Assembly: GCF_030815975.1 (NCBI RefSeq)
Contig: NZ_JAUSXL010000001.1
Span: forward strand, 434,001-498,000
Length of the DNA: 64,000 nucleotides
Direction: 5' to 3'
Source: Variovorax paradoxus
GTDB lineage: Bacteria; Pseudomonadota; Gammaproteobacteria; Burkholderiales; Burkholderiaceae_C
Both the position numbers and the translations under genes were made by a program. The stretch's first letter is position 1, and the number at the start of each line of letters is the position of its first letter. Of the stretch, positions 24,585 to 33,468 are shown piece by piece. The notes under the pieces were generated by a model. It worked only from the letters and a program-made list of their open reading frames with translations. It was not told the DNA's origin and did not search any database.

Positions 24585-25053
24585 CGCTGACCTTCTCCAT
24601 CCACTCGACGTTCTTGCCGTCCACGGTGCCGGTGACGGCCAGATGAACCAGTGCCGTGAAGGGGGCGGCGCCATGCCAGTGCTTGACGCCGGGCGGGCAC
24701 CAGACGACATCGCCGGGGCGGATCTCCTGCACGGGCTTGCCCCACTCCTGGGTCAGGCCGACGCCCGACTGGACCACCAGGCGTTGTCCGGCCGGGTGGG
24801 TGTGCCAGGCGGAGCGGGCGCCGGGCTCGAAGGTCACGAGGCCGCCGGAGGCATTGAGGGTTTCGGTGGCGGGCCAGACCGGGTCGACACGAACGCGGCC
24901 GGTGAAGTATTCGGCGGGGCCGACCGCGGAAGCTTGGCTGCCCGCCCTCGCGATCTGCTGGGCCGCCCCCGGGGCCGGTGCGGGTTCGGCGCCTGCGCCG
25001 ATGGAATTCAGGGCCGCAAGGTAGAGCGCGGCCTTCAAGGGTCGGATGCACAT
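24562..25053 (-). CDS. Exported cupin-domain protein
   Basis: The 163-residue protein starts with a short signal ([15 protein letters not shown]) and has one cupin domain: [18 protein letters not shown] (about 84-101) and [11 protein letters not shown] (about 121-131), giving a His-rich metal site. Relatives in CMD-cupin pairs include mandelonitrile-lyase-like and quercetinase-like proteins, but no reaction can be named. It is transcribed first, away from the divergent lysR, and overlaps the CMD-like gene by 23 bases. ATG at 25053 was preferred to a longer frame because it gives a proper signal sequence. Confidence 0.78.
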   Translation of the reverse strand: MCIRPLKAALYLAALNSIGAGAEPAPAPGAAQQIARAGSQASAVGPAEYFTGRVRVDPVWPATETLNASGGLVTFEPGARSAWHTHPAGQRLVVQSGVGLTQEWGKPVQEIRPGDVVWCPPGVKHWHGAAPFTALVHLAVTGTVDGKNVEWMEKVSDEQYNQR

Positions 25054-25196
25054 GGGGGATTCAACTCCTGGTCGTCGATGGAAAGAAAGAACTGCGCCGC
25101 CGCTGTCGGAGCGACGGGGATGCATGAACTTTAGGGACATCACGGCCGGTTGAGAAGGAAGCAAAATCGGGATGCTTATGTGAATGTGGCTCACCA

Positions 25197-26111
25197 ATGG
25201 CAAAAGAAAACCTGAATGACCTCCAGGCCTTCGTCGTGGTTGCGCGCGAACGCAGCTTCACCCGCGCCGCCGCCCAGATGGGCGTGTCGCGCTCGGCGCT
25301 CAGCCATTCGATGCTGGCGCTGGAGGCCCGCCTGGGCGTGCGCCTGCTGACCCGCACCACGCGCAGCGTCTCCGTGACCGAGGCGGGTGCCCGGCTCCTC
25401 AACACGCTGGCCCCGCGATTGCAGGACATCGAGCGCGAGCTCGAATCCCTCACAGCGATGCGCGACAAACCGGCCGGCACGGTTCGCATCACCACGCATG
25501 ACCATGCGATTGCCACGGTGCTGTGGCCCAGGCTCCTGCCCCTGCTCAAGCAGTACCCGGACATCGAGGTGGAGTTCAGCGTCGACTACGGCTTTACCGA
25601 CATCGCAGCCGAAAGGTTCGATGCAGGCGTGCGCGTGGGGAACCGCGTCGACAAGGACATGGTGGCGGTGCCGATTGCACCGCCGCTGAGGATGGCGGTC
25701 GCGGCCTCGCCGGAATACCTCGCGGGCAAGCCTGTGCCGGTGAAGCCCGCAGACCTGACGGCGCATCGCTGCGTGAACTTGCGGCTCCCCACGCACGGCG
25801 GCCTGTACGCCTGGGATTTCCAGAAAGGAAAGAAGCAGGTCAGTGTGCGGGTGCAAGGCCAGACGGTGTTCAACAACACCTTCCTGATGCTGCGCGCGGC
25901 ACTGGACGGCATGGGCTTCGCCTACGTGCCTTTCGACATCATGGAACTGCACATCAAGGAGGGGCGGCTGGTTCCGGTCCTGCAGGACTGGTGGCCGACC
26001 TTCCCGGGCTACCACCTCTACTACGCCAATCGCCGCCAGCTTTCCCCGGCGCTTGCCCTGGTCATCGAAGCCTTGAGGTACCGGGCGCCGCCACCCAGGC
26101 GAACGAGGTGA
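25197..26111 (+). CDS. LysR-family transcriptional regulator
   Basis: The 304-residue regulator has an N-terminal winged helix-turn-helix (residues 5-64; [19 protein letters not shown]) and a substrate-binding domain from about 92. The pattern [11 protein letters not shown] is typical of the CrgA/PA0477-like clade. It is divergent from the exported cupin/CMD-like pair with 143 bases between starts, and regulators of this clade commonly control such pairs, so that is the probable target. The inducer is unknown. Confidence 0.88.
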   Translation: MAKENLNDLQAFVVVARERSFTRAAAQMGVSRSALSHSMLALEARLGVRLLTRTTRSVSVTEAGARLLNTLAPRLQDIERELESLTAMRDKPAGTVRITTHDHAIATVLWPRLLPLLKQYPDIEVEFSVDYGFTDIAAERFDAGVRVGNRVDKDMVAVPIAPPLRMAVAASPEYLAGKPVPVKPADLTAHRCVNLRLPTHGGLYAWDFQKGKKQVSVRVQGQTVFNNTFLMLRAALDGMGFAYVPFDIMELHIKEGRLVPVLQDWWPTFPGYHLYYANRRQLSPALALVIEALRYRAPPPRRTR

Positions 26112-26114
26112 CTT

Positions 26115-26468
26115 CTACTTCGAACGCCCGTCGAAATGCTGCACCGGCACCGCCTGCAGGTCGATGCCTTCGAGGCAGCGGATATTGATGGCCGCCATCT
26201 TGTTGCCCTTGGGATCGGCGCCTTCGCCAAAGGGATGGATGCCGCAGACCCCGCAGAAGCGGTGCGAGATCACGTGCTTGTTGAACAGGTAGGTGCTCAT
26301 GTCTTCGGGCGGCGTCTTCAGCCTGAGCTGTTCGTGCGGCACGAACCACAGCAGCGACCCCTTGCGCTGGCACATCGAGCAATTGCATGCCATGGCCCCC
26401 TGCAGTTCGCCTTCGACCTCGAAGGCGATCCGGCCGCAGTGGCAGCTTCCTTGGTAATTCATCGTCAT
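26115..26468 (-). CDS. GFA/CENP-V-family zinc protein
   Basis: The 117-residue protein has the cysteine pattern of the GFA family: C-H-C-G at residues 9-12, C-N-C-S-M-C at 28-33 and a later F-C-G-V-C-G, which bind two zinc ions. The family was named for glutathione-dependent formaldehyde activation, but most members have no proven activity. GGAGG lies close to the ATG at 26468; a second ATG two codons on is equally possible. It converges with lysR, their stops being 3 bases apart. Confidence 0.85.
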   Translation of the reverse strand: MTMNYQGSCHCGRIAFEVEGELQGAMACNCSMCQRKGSLLWFVPHEQLRLKTPPEDMSTYLFNKHVISHRFCGVCGIHPFGEGADPKGNKMAAINIRCLEGIDLQAVPVQHFDGRSK

Positions 26469-26712
26469 GGGTCCTCCGGAAGAAAACAGGTTCGCAAGTT
26501 CGCACGTGCAGGATGCGGGCAAGGCGAGCATCGCTCATCGGGCCAAGCACCCCGTCGAGTTTGGTACGCTGCGCCTGCCTGCAGACCAGTTCGCGCGCCA
26601 GATCTTGCCGCGCGATCGATGCCCGGCCGAAGCCTACTCCAAAGCGGAGCGCGGCCCCCGGTTTCGGACAGTGGCCCTGCATGCCTGACACATCGCAACC
26701 CAGGAGACTCCC

Positions 26713-27585
26713 TTGAAAAAGAACATCGGCATGATCGGCATCGGCATGATGGGCCACGGCATTGCCAGCAACATCGCCAGGCACGGCTACCCGCTGGCCG
26801 TGCTCGAGCATCCGGGCAACCAGCCGCTGGACGCGCTCAAGGCCGCGGGCGCGCGCAGCTTCGCGCGGGCGGCCGACCTGGCCGCGCAGTCCGACATCGT
26901 CATCCTCGTGCTCACGGGCTCGCCCCAGGTCGAGGCCGTGCTCACGGGTGAAGGCGGCGTGCTGCAGGGCTTGCGCCCGGGCAGCATCGTCATCGACTGC
27001 TCCACCGCGATTCCCGCCTCCACGCTGCGCATGGCCCAGGCCGTGCAGGCTGCGGGCAGCCGCTTCCTGGACACGCCGATGACGCGCACGCCGAAGGAAG
27101 CGGCCGAAGGCCGGCTCAACCTGCTGGTGGGCGGCGATGCGGCGCTGCTCGAAGAGTGCCGGCCGCTGCTGTCGTGCTTTGCCGAGAACATCCTGCACGC
27201 GGGCCCGGTGGGCGCGGGCCATGGCATGAAGCTCCTGCACAACTTCGTCTCGCTGGGCACGGTCGCGTTGATCGCCGAGGCGGCCGCCTGTGCGGGCCAG
27301 CACGGCGTGGCGCCCGAGGTGTTCGTGGAGATCCTGGCCAAGGGCGGCGGCGGCGGCGTGGCGCTGGAGCGGCTCCGTCCCTACCTCACGGCCAAGGACA
27401 CGTCGAGCCTGCGCTTTTCGATCGCCAACGCGAGCAAGGACCTCGGCTACTACAACACCATGGCGGGCGATGCCGGTGCGCACCGCGACATTGCGGCGGC
27501 GGTGCTGCAGACGCTGCAGCATGCGCAGGGCCTGGCGCCCGAGGCCCTGGTGCCCGAGCTCGCGGACCTGCTGGCCCGGCGCTGA
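26713..27585 (+). CDS. NAD(P)-dependent beta-hydroxyacid dehydrogenase (3-hydroxyisobutyrate dehydrogenase family)
   Basis: The 290-residue enzyme starts with TTG, 6 bases after AGGAG. It has G-M-I-G-I-G-M-M-G-H-G-I-A (about 5-17) for the dinucleotide and the beta-HAD substrate signature as D-T-P-M-T-R-T-P (about 120-127), with the catalytic Lys in G-A-G-H-G-M-K-L-L-H-N (about 168-178). It oxidizes a beta-hydroxyacid or reduces a semialdehyde such as tartronate semialdehyde. It stands alone, converging on the double-HTH lysR; a link to the ligJK operon is possible but unproven. Confidence 0.87.
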   Translation: MKKNIGMIGIGMMGHGIASNIARHGYPLAVLEHPGNQPLDALKAAGARSFARAADLAAQSDIVILVLTGSPQVEAVLTGEGGVLQGLRPGSIVIDCSTAIPASTLRMAQAVQAAGSRFLDTPMTRTPKEAAEGRLNLLVGGDAALLEECRPLLSCFAENILHAGPVGAGHGMKLLHNFVSLGTVALIAEAAACAGQHGVAPEVFVEILAKGGGGGVALERLRPYLTAKDTSSLRFSIANASKDLGYYNTMAGDAGAHRDIAAAVLQTLQHAQGLAPEALVPELADLLARR

Positions 27586-27606
27586 GCGCCAGCGGCCGCC
27601 CGCAAT

Positions 27607-28908
27607 TCACTGGCCGCGGCTTCCTGCCTTGGTGCGGAAGTCGGGCGAGCGGGCGACCACCGCGCGGATCTCCTGCATCAGCGCGCGCGCGCCCGGCGAG
27701 GGGAACGCGCCGAGGCGCTGGCTCAGGCCGATCTCGCGCCGCGTCTCCGCGAGCGGAAAGTCCAGCACCACCAGGCTGGCGTCGCGGATCTCGTAGCGCA
27801 GCTGGTGGGCCGAGATCGCGGTCAGCATGTCGCTCTCGAGCAGCAGGCCGCGCAGCACGGCGAGGTCGCCGGTTTCTACGGCGGGAATGGGCGGCGCTTC
27901 GCGTGCCGCCGAGAAAAAGCGCTCGAGCAGCTCGCGCGACGGCGTGCCCTGCCGCGAGAGCGCCCAGCTCGCCTGCCGCAGCGCATCGAAGTCGACACGC
28001 ACGCCGCGCGCGAGCGGATGGCCGGCGCGCGCGATCACCGAGATGCGGTCCTCGAACAGCGCTTCCTGCTGCAGGTCGCCGGCCTCGGCGCTGCTGCGCA
28101 GCGCGCCGAGGATGAAGTCGATGTCGCCGCTGCGCAGCGACGCCGCCAATGCGTCATAAGGGCTTTCGACCGTGGCGATGTGCAGCCCCGGGTGCTGCGC
28201 CAGCAGCGAGGCGATGGCCAGCGGCAGTATCTGCGTGCGGCCGAGCGGCAGCGCCCCCACGTTCACGCTGCCCTGCAGCATGCCTTCGCAGGCCGCGATG
28301 TCCGGCCCGATGTGGCGCAGCTCCGCGAGCACGCGCTTGAAATAGAAGGCCACGATGTCGCCGGCCGGCGTGGGCACGAGCCCGCGCGTCCTGCGCTCGA
28401 GCAGCGCTACACCGAGCCCGCCTTCGAGGTCCTTCAGTGCGCGGCTGATCGCCGGCTGCGTGATGCCGAACTCGCGCGCGACCGCCGGCATGTTGCGCTT
28501 TTCGACCAGGCTCGCAATCACCGCGAGGCGGCGGCCATTGAGGATCGATGCGAACAGCGAATGCACGTCGGCGGAGGCACCGATGCCGCCGCGCGCCGCG
28601 AGCTGGGCGCGCGCGTCCTCGAACTCGCGCTCGATGCGGCGCGCGCGCACCAGCACCAGGTCGCCGTAGGAATTGAGCGCCATGCCGCGCGCGCCGCGGT
28701 CGAACAGCGGTCGGCCGAGCGCGCCTTCGAGCTCGGAGATGGAGCGCGTCACGCCCGAGGCGACGCGGAACAGCTGCTCGTCCGCGGCCCTGGCGATGCT
28801 GCCGGCCGCCGCCACGGCCGAGAACGCGCGCAGGTGCCGCAGGTTGATGCCGAGCGCGCGCGTGTGCGTGTGGTCGATAACTTTGTCTCGCGAATATGCA
28901 GGGGTCAT
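27607..28908 (-). CDS. LysR-family regulator with two tandem DNA-binding domains
   Basis: The product has 433 residues, about 130 more than a normal LysR protein. A first helix-turn-helix (about 22-80) reads L-R-H-L-R-A-F-S-A-V-A-A-A-G-S-I-A-R-A-A; a second (about 112-175) reads R-L-A-V-I-A-S-L-V-E-K-R-N-M-P-A-V-A-R-E and I-T-Q-P-A-I-S-R-A-L-K-D-L-E. The effector-binding domain follows. The second helix-turn-helix is closer to the family consensus. The gene is divergent from ligJ-ligK (158 bases between starts), so it very likely controls that operon with a pathway intermediate as inducer. ATG at 28908 fits the promoter region better than the 40-codon extension. Confidence 0.85.
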   Translation of the reverse strand: MTPAYSRDKVIDHTHTRALGINLRHLRAFSAVAAAGSIARAADEQLFRVASGVTRSISELEGALGRPLFDRGARGMALNSYGDLVLVRARRIEREFEDARAQLAARGGIGASADVHSLFASILNGRRLAVIASLVEKRNMPAVAREFGITQPAISRALKDLEGGLGVALLERRTRGLVPTPAGDIVAFYFKRVLAELRHIGPDIAACEGMLQGSVNVGALPLGRTQILPLAIASLLAQHPGLHIATVESPYDALAASLRSGDIDFILGALRSSAEAGDLQQEALFEDRISVIARAGHPLARGVRVDFDALRQASWALSRQGTPSRELLERFFSAAREAPPIPAVETGDLAVLRGLLLESDMLTAISAHQLRYEIRDASLVVLDFPLAETRREIGLSQRLGAFPSPGARALMQEIRAVVARSPDFRTKAGSRGQ

Positions 28909-29066
28909 CTTTGGACCGATGTTCTCGTGCCAGGTCGCGCGATCACATCCCGGGTAAACCCTGTCCGATAAAAAAGTCTGATGGTAGATCAACCCGAACT
29001 CACGCCACGCGGCGGCGTGAAGAACCACACTTGCCGCACACCATCGAGCGACCTACGGAACTGCCA

Positions 29067-30095
29067 ATGATCATCGACTGCCACGGCCACTACACCACGG
29101 CGCCCAAGGCGCTGGAGAACTGGCGCAACCAGCAGATCGCGGGCCTGAAGGACCCTGCGCTGAAGCCGCGGGCCGCCGACCTGAAGATCAGCGACGACGC
29201 GCTGCGCGAATCGATCGAGGGCAACCAGCTGCGCCTCATGAAGGAACGCGGCAGCGACCTGACGATCTTCAGCCCGCGCGCAAGTTTCATGGCGCATCAC
29301 ATCGGCGATTTCGAAACCTCGTCGACCTGGGCCGCCATCTGCAACGAGCTGTGCTTTCGCGTGAGCGAGCTGTTCCCGGACCATTTCATCGGCGCGGCCA
29401 TGCTGCCGCAGTCGCCGGGCGTGGACCCGCGCAGCTGCATTCCGGAACTGGAGCGCTGCGTGCGCGAATACGGCTTCGTGGCCATCAACCTCAACCCCGA
29501 TCCCTCGGGCGGGCACTGGACTTCGCCGCCCTTATCGGACCGCCACTGGTACCCGCTCTACGAGAAGATGGTCGAGCACGACATCCCGGCGATGGTGCAT
29601 GTGAGCACGAGCTGCAACGCCTGCTTCCACACCACCGGCGCGCACTACCTGAACGCCGACACCACCGCCTTCATGCAATGCCTCACGTCGGACCTGTTCA
29701 CCGACTTCCCCACGCTGCGCTTCGTGATCCCGCACGGCGGCGGCGCGGTGCCCTACCACTGGGGGCGCTTTCGCGGGCTGGCGCAGGAGATGAAGAAGCC
29801 GCTGCTGAAGGACCACCTGCTCAACAACATCTTCTTCGACACTTGCGTGTACCACCAGCCGGGCATCGACCTGCTGACCCGCGTGATTCCGGTCGACAAC
29901 ATCCTGTTTGCGAGCGAGATGATCGGCGCGGTGCGCGGCATCGATCCCGAGACCGGCTTCTTCTACGACGACACGCGCCGCTACATCGACGCCACGCCCA
30001 TGCTCGACGCGAAGGCGCGACACAAGGTGTTCGAAGCCAACGCGCGCCGCGTCTATCCGCGCCTGGACCGCGCACTCATCGCCAAGGGGCTCTGA
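29067..30095 (+). CDS. ligJ: 4-oxalomesaconate hydratase
   Basis: The 342-residue protein is an amidohydrolase-fold zinc enzyme that hydrates 4-oxalomesaconate to 4-carboxy-4-hydroxy-2-oxoadipate in the protocatechuate/gallate 4,5-cleavage pathway. It begins [10 protein letters not shown] with metal-binding His6 and His8, and contains the family blocks [25 protein letters not shown] and [13 protein letters not shown]. Length equals that of Sphingobium LigJ (about 341). ATG at 29067 was chosen since the longer frame has no conserved sequence. The next gene, ligK, catalyses the following step. Confidence 0.93.
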   Translation: MIIDCHGHYTTAPKALENWRNQQIAGLKDPALKPRAADLKISDDALRESIEGNQLRLMKERGSDLTIFSPRASFMAHHIGDFETSSTWAAICNELCFRVSELFPDHFIGAAMLPQSPGVDPRSCIPELERCVREYGFVAINLNPDPSGGHWTSPPLSDRHWYPLYEKMVEHDIPAMVHVSTSCNACFHTTGAHYLNADTTAFMQCLTSDLFTDFPTLRFVIPHGGGAVPYHWGRFRGLAQEMKKPLLKDHLLNNIFFDTCVYHQPGIDLLTRVIPVDNILFASEMIGAVRGIDPETGFFYDDTRRYIDATPMLDAKARHKVFEANARRVYPRLDRALIAKGL

Positions 30096-30102
30096 TCTCA
30101 TC

Positions 30103-30804
30103 ATGTCTTCTTCCAACACCCTCCAGCAGCTTGGCGTGGTCCACCGCAACGTGGCGCGCGCGGATGCCGCCGCCGTCGAAAAGCTCTCGCGCTTCGGCGT
30201 ATCGACCGTGCACGAGGCGCTCGGCCGGCTCGGGCTGATGCAGCCGCGCATCCGTCCGATCCATCCCGATGCGCGCTTCTGCGGATCGGCCGTCACGGTG
30301 CTGCTGCAGCCCGGCGACAACTGGATGCTGCATGTGGCGGCCGAGCAGATCCAGCCCGGCGACGTGGTGGTCGCGGCCTGCACCAGCGACAGCACCGACG
30401 GCTTTTTCGGCGACCTGCTCGCCACCTCCTTCCAGGCACGCGGCTGCAAGGGCCTGGTGATCGACGGCGGCGTGCGCGACGTGCGCGACCTCCACGCGAT
30501 GGGCTTCCCCGTGTTCAGCCGCGCCATCCATTCGAAGGGCACGATCAAGGCCACGCTCGGCTCGGTCAACGTACCGGTGGTGTGCGCGGGTGCGCTGGTG
30601 TATCCGGGCGATGTGGTGGTGGCCGACATCGACGGCGTGGTGGTGGTGCCTGCGGCACGCGCGCAGCAGGTGGCCGACGCGGCCGAAGCGCGCGAGGCCA
30701 ACGAAGCGGCCAAGCGCGCGCGCTTCGCGGCCGGCGAGCTCGGGCTCGACATGTACGCCATGCGCGAGCCGCTCGCCAAGGCGGGCCTGCGCTACGTCGA
30801 CTGA
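30103..30804 (+). CDS. ligK: 4-carboxy-4-hydroxy-2-oxoadipate aldolase
   Basis: The 233-residue class II (metal-dependent) aldolase cleaves 4-carboxy-4-hydroxy-2-oxoadipate to pyruvate and oxaloacetate. It has the RraA-like fold with [11 protein letters not shown] (about 32-42), the G-D-L-L-A-T-S loop and [10 protein letters not shown] (about 117-126) that holds Arg and Asp for pyruvate and metal. Length matches LigK/GalC (about 227). It starts 7 bases after ligJ and precedes a Bug gene by 12 bases. With ligJ it completes the last two steps of the pathway. Confidence 0.93.
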   Translation: MSSSNTLQQLGVVHRNVARADAAAVEKLSRFGVSTVHEALGRLGLMQPRIRPIHPDARFCGSAVTVLLQPGDNWMLHVAAEQIQPGDVVVAACTSDSTDGFFGDLLATSFQARGCKGLVIDGGVRDVRDLHAMGFPVFSRAIHSKGTIKATLGSVNVPVVCAGALVYPGDVVVADIDGVVVVPAARAQQVADAAEAREANEAAKRARFAAGELGLDMYAMREPLAKAGLRYVD

Positions 30805-30816
30805 GGGCAGGACGGC

Positions 30817-31833
30817 ATGGCTCGCATCATTGGCGCCGCGACACCCGGCATCACCCGTCGCCAGGCCTGCCTCTGGTCCGCAGGCAGCGCGCTCTGGCTC
30901 GCGAGCCGCAGCGCCGCGGCCGAGGCCTATCCGGACCGTCCGCCGCACCTCGTCGTTCCGTTCACGCCCGGTGGCTCCACCGACGTGCTGGCGCGCGGCA
31001 TCGGGCAGGAGCTCGGCCGCGCGTGGAACCAGGCCGTGGTGGTCGACAACGTGCCCGGCGCGGGTGGCTCCGTCGGCGCGGAAAAAGTCGCGAAGGCGCC
31101 CGCGGACGGCTACACGCTGCTGATGGGGCACATCGGCACGCTGGCCATCAATCCGTCTCTCTACCCGAAGCTCGGCTACCACCCGCTGCGCAGCTTTGCG
31201 CCCGTGGCGTGGGTCGCGCGCGTGCCGAACGTGCTCGTGGTTCATGCGTCGGTGCCGGCGCGCACGCTGGCCGAGCTGATCGCGCTGGCGAAGTCGAAAC
31301 CGGGCCAGCTGGCCTACGGCTCCGGCGGCAACGGCAGCGCGGCGCACATCGCGATGGAATATCTCAAGCTGCAGACCGGCGCCTCGCTGCTGCACATTCC
31401 CTACCGCGGCACCGCGCCGGCCGTGAACGACCTGCTGGCGGGCCAGCTGCAGGCACTCTTCACCGGCACGCCCGCACTGCTGCCGCACATCAGGGCCGGC
31501 AAGCTGCGCGCACTTGCGGTGTCGAGCCCGCGCCGCATCGCGCTGCTGCCCGACGTGCCCACGGTGGCCGAGAGCGGCGTGGCCGGCACGAAGGATTTCG
31601 AAGCCGACCAGTGGTACGGCGTGGTCGCGCCGGCCGCAACGCCGGGCGCGATCGTCTCGATGCTGAACCAGCAGATCAACCATTCGCTCGATTCGGCGGA
31701 GGTCAAGGCGCGCCTCGCGGCCGAAGGTGCCGAGGCCACGCCCGCCACGCCGCAAGCCTTCGGCCAGCTGATCGCGAGCGAAATGGCTCGATGGGAGCGC
31801 GTGATCAAGTCGGCCCGCATCACCGTCGATTGA
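30817..31833 (+). CDS. Bug/TctC-family periplasmic binding protein of the lig operon
   Basis: The 338-residue protein has a Tat-like leader (T-R-R-Q-A-C-L-W, with an S-A-A-A-E-A cleavage region near residue 35). Family marks are Y-P-D-R-P-P-H-L-V-V-P-F-T-P-G-G-S-T-D (about 37-55), V-V-D-N-V-P-G-A-G-G and D-G-Y-T-L-L-M-G-H-I-G-T-L. Within the ligJK operon it probably binds an aromatic or tricarboxylic acid such as protocatechuate or oxalomesaconate in the periplasm; this is inferred from context. No TctAB partner is adjacent. Confidence 0.9.
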   Translation: MARIIGAATPGITRRQACLWSAGSALWLASRSAAAEAYPDRPPHLVVPFTPGGSTDVLARGIGQELGRAWNQAVVVDNVPGAGGSVGAEKVAKAPADGYTLLMGHIGTLAINPSLYPKLGYHPLRSFAPVAWVARVPNVLVVHASVPARTLAELIALAKSKPGQLAYGSGGNGSAAHIAMEYLKLQTGASLLHIPYRGTAPAVNDLLAGQLQALFTGTPALLPHIRAGKLRALAVSSPRRIALLPDVPTVAESGVAGTKDFEADQWYGVVAPAATPGAIVSMLNQQINHSLDSAEVKARLAAEGAEATPATPQAFGQLIASEMARWERVIKSARITVD

Positions 31834-31855
31834 AGCGAACCAAGGAGACACACAC

Positions 31856-32761
31856 ATGGGCATCACACTGGGCATCGTCGGCTGTGGCGAAGTAGGTGGC
31901 ATCTTCGGCCGCGGCCTGCTGCACAAGGAAGGCATCGAGGCGGTCTGGGTCTGGGACCTCAAATTCGCCGATCCCGACAGCGGCGCAGCAGCACGGGCGG
32001 CCGCCGAAGCCGACGGCCTGCGCGTCGCCTCGGGCATGCAGGCGCTGTGCGCCGCCGCCGATCTGGTGATCTCGGCCGTCACCGCCTCCAGCACCTTCGC
32101 GGTGGCCGAGGAAGCGGCGCGCCATGCGCGCGCGGGCAGCCGCTTTCTGGATCTCAACTCGGCCTCGCCCGGCACCAAGCAGCAGGCGGGGGCCGCACTC
32201 GAAGCCGCCGGCGTCGGCTACGTGGAAGCCGGCGTGATGACCTCGGTGCCGCCCTACGGCATCCGCGTGCCCATGCTGCTGGGCGGCGCCCAGGCCGAGT
32301 CACTGGCCGCCACGCTGTGCGCATGGGGCCTGGACGCGCGCGCCGTGAGCGAGCGGCTCGGCGTGGCCTCGGCCATCAAGATGAGCCGCAGCATCATGAT
32401 CAAGGGGCTGGAGGCGCTGGTCATCGAAAGCTACACCACGGCGCGGCGCTATGGCGTGGAGGCGCATGTGCTGCCCACGCTCGCGGAGACTTTTCCGCAG
32501 ATCGACTGGGAGCGCCAGGGCGCCTACTTCTTCAGCCGCGTCGTGCAGCATGGCAAGCGGCGCGCGGAAGAAATGCGCGAAGCCGCGCAGACCGTTCGCG
32601 AGACCGGCTTCGAGCCGTTCATGGCAGCGGCCATTGCAGGCAAGCAGGATTGGGTCGCCCAGCAGACGCGCACCGGCCTGTTCGACGGACTGGACGGCAA
32701 GAGCCCGTGGCAGGACTACGCCGACCGCCTGATCGGCCGAGGGCAGGGCGGCGAGAAATGA
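31856..32761 (+). CDS. DUF1932-type NAD(P)-dependent dehydrogenase (6-phosphogluconate dehydrogenase-like)
   Basis: The 301-residue protein has an N-terminal Rossmann fold G-I-V-G-C-G-E-V-G-G-I-F-G (about 5-17) and the family's D-L-N-S-A-S-P-G-T-K-Q segment (about 98-108), then a helical C-terminal domain with S-A-I-K-M-S-R-S-I-M-I-K-G-L-E typical of DUF1932. AAGGAG precedes the ATG. It is the fourth gene of the ligJK operon. A hydroxyacid or semialdehyde oxidation is likely; it could act on a pathway side product. No 4-oxalomesaconate tautomerase (LigU/GalD) is present in the operon, so an alternative role there cannot be excluded. Confidence 0.82.
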   Translation: MGITLGIVGCGEVGGIFGRGLLHKEGIEAVWVWDLKFADPDSGAAARAAAEADGLRVASGMQALCAAADLVISAVTASSTFAVAEEAARHARAGSRFLDLNSASPGTKQQAGAALEAAGVGYVEAGVMTSVPPYGIRVPMLLGGAQAESLAATLCAWGLDARAVSERLGVASAIKMSRSIMIKGLEALVIESYTTARRYGVEAHVLPTLAETFPQIDWERQGAYFFSRVVQHGKRRAEEMREAAQTVRETGFEPFMAAAIAGKQDWVAQQTRTGLFDGLDGKSPWQDYADRLIGRGQGGEK

Positions 32762-33450
32762 CGGCACTCACCATCCGGGGCCTCTGTTCGATGGCGACCC
32801 GGGGCTTGCTGGCTGAGCTCGCGGCCGCCCATTCGCAACGCACCGGTGTGCCGGTTTCCTTCCTCGCGGTCGGCGGTGTCGAGGCTGCGCGGCGCGTGTC
32901 CGCGGGCGAAGCGTTCGACGTGGTGGTGCTGGCCTCGGATGCGATCGACACGCTCGTTGCGCAGGGAAGGCTCGATGCCGCCGGCAAGGTCGACCTGGTC
33001 CGTTCGGGCGTGGCCGTGGCGGTGCCTGCGGGCGCGGTGCGTCCCGACATTTCCACCGAAGACGCGCTGTGCGGCGCCGTCCGGGCCGCCTCCGGCATCG
33101 CCTATTCGACCGGGCCGAGCGGCGTGGCCTTGATGGCATTGTTCGAGCGCTGGGGCATGGCCGACGAGATCCGCGAGCGCCTGGTGCAGGCGCTGCCCGG
33201 CGTGCCGGTCGGCGCGCTGCTCGCACGCGGCGATGCCGCCCTGGGGTTCCAGCAACTGAGCGAGCTGATCGGCGTCGAGGGCATCGATCTGATCGGCCCC
33301 TTGCCGCCGGAAGTCCAGATCACCACGGTCTTTTCCGCGGCGCCGGTGGTCGGCTGCGCTGAGCCGGCCGCGGTGCAGGCGCTGCTCGAATTCATGCGGT
33401 CGGCGGGCAGCGCCGAGGCCAAGCGCTGCCATGGCATGGCACCGGCCTGA
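32758..33450 (+). CDS. ModA-like substrate-binding-fold protein without signal peptide
   Basis: The 230-residue protein overlaps the preceding gene by 4 bases (ATGA). It has the SBP_bac_11/ModA fold: V-P-V-S-F-L-A-V-G-G-V-E-A-A, A-F-D-V-V-V-L-A-S-D-A-I-D (about 58-70) and a late I-T-T-V-F-S-A-A-P-V-V. No signal sequence precedes the first beta-strand (M-T-A-L-T-I-R-G-L), so it should stay in the cytoplasm, which is odd for a binding protein. In this catabolic operon it may be an isomerase/tautomerase-like enzyme or a ligand sink; neither is proven. Confidence 0.78.
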   Translation: MTALTIRGLCSMATRGLLAELAAAHSQRTGVPVSFLAVGGVEAARRVSAGEAFDVVVLASDAIDTLVAQGRLDAAGKVDLVRSGVAVAVPAGAVRPDISTEDALCGAVRAASGIAYSTGPSGVALMALFERWGMADEIRERLVQALPGVPVGALLARGDAALGFQQLSELIGVEGIDLIGPLPPEVQITTVFSAAPVVGCAEPAAVQALLEFMRSAGSAEAKRCHGMAPA

Positions 33451-33468
33451 GGCGTTTTCGGCGGTGGC

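Noticed and set aside
24562..25053. Cupin as (R)-mandelonitrile lyase
   Set aside because: The cupin/CMD pairing is similar, but signal peptide and lack of diagnostic residues that I can verify make a named activity unsafe.
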